A model generated the notes under the pieces. The model made no database searches. It was not told where the DNA came from and saw only the letters and a program-made list of their open reading frames with translations. Shown one piece after another: positions 62,213-64,000 of a stretch of 64,000 nt of DNA (position 1 is its first letter; every line of letters begins with the position of its first letter). Origin of the DNA: Thermovenabulum gondwanense. GTDB lineage: Bacteria; Bacillota; Thermosediminibacteria; Thermosediminibacterales; Thermosediminibacteraceae. The DNA is taken from NCBI RefSeq assembly GCF_001601575.1, contig NZ_LOHZ01000042.1:1-64000 (forward strand), read 5' to 3'. The position numbers were made by a program, and so were the translations under genes.

Positions 62213-63070
62213 TCATTGTTCGTAAATGTAAAATCCACGCCCGGTTTTTCTTCCTAAATGACCGGCTTTAACCATCTTTTTCAGAATATACGGTGGACGA
62301 TATCGCGGATCCCCGTATTCTCTGTAAAGCGTTTCGGTTTTAGCCAGATGAATATCAACCCCTATCATATCTATTAGTTCCAGAGGACCCATCGGAAGAT
62401 TTGCACCAAGCTTCATGGCGGTATCAATATCCTTTGCATCGGCAACTCCTTCTGAATATACCACAACCGCTTCGTTTAAAAGGGCGGCTAAAACCCTGCT
62501 GACAATTCCTGCAGGTGTTTCTATTTTTGTAACAACCGGAGTTTTATCCAGCATAAGTGCCATAGCTTTAGTTTTTTCAACAGTAGTTTCGTCTGTTTCA
62601 AGACCGGGAATTATTTCTACGAGCTTCATTATTACGGGTGGATTAAAAAAATGCATTCCTATTACCCTTTTTCTATTTCTGGTTGCCGTAGCTATTTCAC
62701 TTATAGAACATGCGGTAGTATTAGTGGCTAAAACTACCTCTGGTTCAAAAATTTTATCCAATTTTTCAAAAACCTTTTTCTTAACTTCAACATCTTCAAA
62801 GACTGCTTCTATAACAAAATCAGCATCGGCAAAAGTTTCCATATCAGTTCCCACAGTAATCTTTTCTAAAACTTTTTCCGCTTCTTCTTTCGAAATTTTC
62901 CCTTTTTCCACCCTCTTCATCAGACCTTCTTTAATTTTTAAAAAAGCTTTCTCTACTATCTCTTTTTCCCTATCCACTAAATACGCTTCAAACCCCTGCT
63001 GAGCAACTAATTGGGCAATTCCATGCCCCATAGTTCCTGCTCCCACAACCAGTATTTTTTTTACTTCCAT
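62213..63070 (-). CDS. hbd: 3-hydroxybutyryl-CoA dehydrogenase
   Basis: A 285-residue NAD-dependent enzyme: Rossmann loop VVGAGTMGHGIAQLVAQQGF, ATNTTACSISEIA, catalytic His region GMHFFNPPVIMKLVEIIPG, GIVSRVLAALLNEAVVVYSEG, MGPLELIDMIGVD, and the GRKTGRGFYIYE ending. Its closest described relatives interconvert acetoacetyl-CoA and 3-hydroxybutyryl-CoA. It lies between thl and the acyl-CoA dehydrogenase gene (22 bases). Confidence 0.96.
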   Translation of the reverse strand: MEVKKILVVGAGTMGHGIAQLVAQQGFEAYLVDREKEIVEKAFLKIKEGLMKRVEKGKISKEEAEKVLEKITVGTDMETFADADFVIEAVFEDVEVKKKVFEKLDKIFEPEVVLATNTTACSISEIATATRNRKRVIGMHFFNPPVIMKLVEIIPGLETDETTVEKTKAMALMLDKTPVVTKIETPAGIVSRVLAALLNEAVVVYSEGVADAKDIDTAMKLGANLPMGPLELIDMIGVDIHLAKTETLYREYGDPRYRPPYILKKMVKAGHLGRKTGRGFYIYEQ

Positions 63071-63100
63071 CTTGTTAACCCCCTTCAGAAAATTTAATTT

Positions 63101-64000
63101 TTAATCCAATCTTTCAATTATCATCGCTTCGCCTTGTCCTCCACCTACGCATAAAGTCACCATTCCAAAGGTCTTATTTTCATTTTTAAGCGCATGGATA
63201 AGGGTGGTTAAAAGTTTCGCTCCGGTAGCACCTATTGGATGACCAAGGCTAATGGCTCCGCCGTATATATTGGTTTTTTCTATATCAAGTCCAAGTTCCC
63301 TCATTACTGCTATAACCTGGCCTGCAAAAGCTTCATTTAATTCAATTAAATCAATATCTTTTAAAGTAAGCCCGGCTTTTTCAACAGCAATAGGTACTGC
63401 CTTAACAGGACCAAGTCCCATTAGCACCGGGTCTATTCCTCTTTGACCATGGGATAATATTTTAGCCAAAGGCTTCAAACCCAGCGCTTTTGCCTTTTCT
63501 TTATCCATTAATACTAACGCAGCCGCTCCATCACACAGGGCAGAACTTGTACCGGCAGTTATTGTCCCGTTTTCTCTAAATACCGGTGGAAGTTTGGATA
63601 AAGCCTCCAAGGAAATATCTCTTCTTGGTATCTCTTCGGTTTCAAAATATAAATTGGGATTTTTCTTATTTCCTATGTTAATTGGTATTATTTCTTCTTT
63701 AAATTTACCTTTATCTATAGCTTCAATTGCTCTTTTATGGCTGAGAAAAGCATATTCATCCTGCTCTCTCCTTGTAATACCGTACTTTTCAACCAATACT
63801 TCTGCAGTCGCTCCCATCATCATTCCGGCTAAGGGACACATGAATCCATCTTGATGTAGATGATCCTGTATTTCACCGGCACCCAAACGATACCCCCATC
63901 TTGCACCAGGTAAAAGATAGGGGGCACGGCTGGCCATTTCTGTACCACCGGCTATTATACAGTCTGCGTCGCCTGCTTTTATAGCCTGGACAGCTAAGGC
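63101..64000 (-). CDS. thl: Acetyl-CoA acetyltransferase / thiolase (partial, 5' end outside)
   Basis: The C-terminal 299 residues of a thiolase. The frame is open to the window edge (ALAVQAIKAGDADCIIAGGTEMAS just inside it), so the apparent start at 63937 is internal. Motifs are EEIPRRDISLEALSKLPPVF, AGTSSALCDGAAALVLM, LIELNEAFAGQ, YGGAISLGHPIGATGAK and the second active-site cysteine in TLCVGGGQG. The first catalytic cysteine lies outside. It leads the run thl-hbd-acd-crt-etfB-etfA, a C4 CoA pathway that makes butyryl-CoA or runs as beta-oxidation. Confidence 0.95.
   Translation of the reverse strand, partial: ALAVQAIKAGDADCIIAGGTEMASRAPYLLPGARWGYRLGAGEIQDHLHQDGFMCPLAGMMMGATAEVLVEKYGITRREQDEYAFLSHKRAIEAIDKGKFKEEIIPINIGNKKNPNLYFETEEIPRRDISLEALSKLPPVFRENGTITAGTSSALCDGAAALVLMDKEKAKALGLKPLAKILSHGQRGIDPVLMGLGPVKAVPIAVEKAGLTLKDIDLIELNEAFAGQVIAVMRELGLDIEKTNIYGGAISLGHPIGATGAKLLTTLIHALKNENKTFGMVTLCVGGGQGEAMIIERLD

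Noticed and set aside
62415-63002. 195-codon open frame on the plus strand
   Set aside because: It is a shadow of hbd on the other strand, serine/isoleucine-rich without any motif or ribosome site.

Overview
The window is about 64 kb of AT-rich, gene-dense DNA from a low-GC, strictly anaerobic Firmicute of the class Clostridia. Supporting signs are consensus TTGACA/TATAAT promoters, AAGGAGG-type ribosome sites with many TTG and GTG starts, PyrR and TPP leader control, a SpoVK-like ATPase, a tungsten-type aldehyde:ferredoxin oxidoreductase, a UGA-encoded selenoprotein, sigma-54 activators and a butyryl-CoA/beta-oxidation operon. A thermophilic genus near Thermosediminibacterales or Thermoanaerobacterales is a guess from overall character, not a demonstration.

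Layout. 1-1.6 kb: end of an oxaloacetate decarboxylase/pyruvate carboxylase-type cluster. 1.6-12 kb: a VanW-family protein, a type 4/5-like uracil-DNA glycosylase, then miaB-mutS-mutL-miaA-hfq and a SpoVK-like AAA ATPase. 12-21.7 kb: a complete de novo UMP operon (pyrB-pyrC-carA-carB-pyrK-pyrF-pyrE-pyrD) behind a PyrR leader with two terminators in series. 21.7-25.7 kb: a decayed peptide-transporter locus (dppC tail, broken dppD) around an intact NlpC/P60 gene, then a formamidase-family gene. 25.8-30 kb: lexA, and on the minus strand a little-characterised set (GTPase, membrane protein with two Asp-rich motifs, small CxxC membrane protein, methionine gamma-lyase-like enzyme) plus an Rrf2 regulator. 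30-36 kb: a PAS/sigma-54 activator, an orphan peptide-binding lipoprotein, thiT with a TPP riboswitch, and an SLH protein with tandem repeats.

36-41 kb is a selenium module: a LysR regulator divergent from an EF2568-type cysteine desulfurase and selD, whose selD carries an in-frame UGA read as selenocysteine, followed by a convergent FMN alpha-hydroxy-acid oxidase-type gene. 41-46.8 kb is a minus-strand hydroxy-acid/acid-sugar catabolic operon (split UxaA, KdgT-type permease, DUF1537 kinase, PdxA2) with a clear sigma-54 promoter and palindromes, next to a sigma-54 activator that has lost its sensor domain. 46.9-48.1 kb holds four tRNA genes (Asp, Gly and Leu on minus, Trp on plus) and a HIRAN-like protein. 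48.3-50.5 kb: AOR plus MoaD-like protein. 50.5-58 kb: a MacAB-type exporter, a DUF362 ferredoxin protein and a PrpR-type sigma-54 activator. 58-64 kb: etfA-etfB-crt-acd-hbd-thl on the minus strand, thl running off the window.

Together the genes describe a fermenter that makes its own pyrimidines, repairs DNA by mismatch and base excision pathways, degrades acyl-CoA or makes butyryl-CoA through electron-transferring flavoprotein, oxidises aldehydes with a tungstopterin enzyme and uses selenium. No phage, transposase, CRISPR array or rRNA was seen. The least explained parts are the 26.6-29.4 kb GTPase/Asp-motif membrane cluster, the substrate and control of the sigma-54 acid-sugar operon, and the double-terminator pyr leader.
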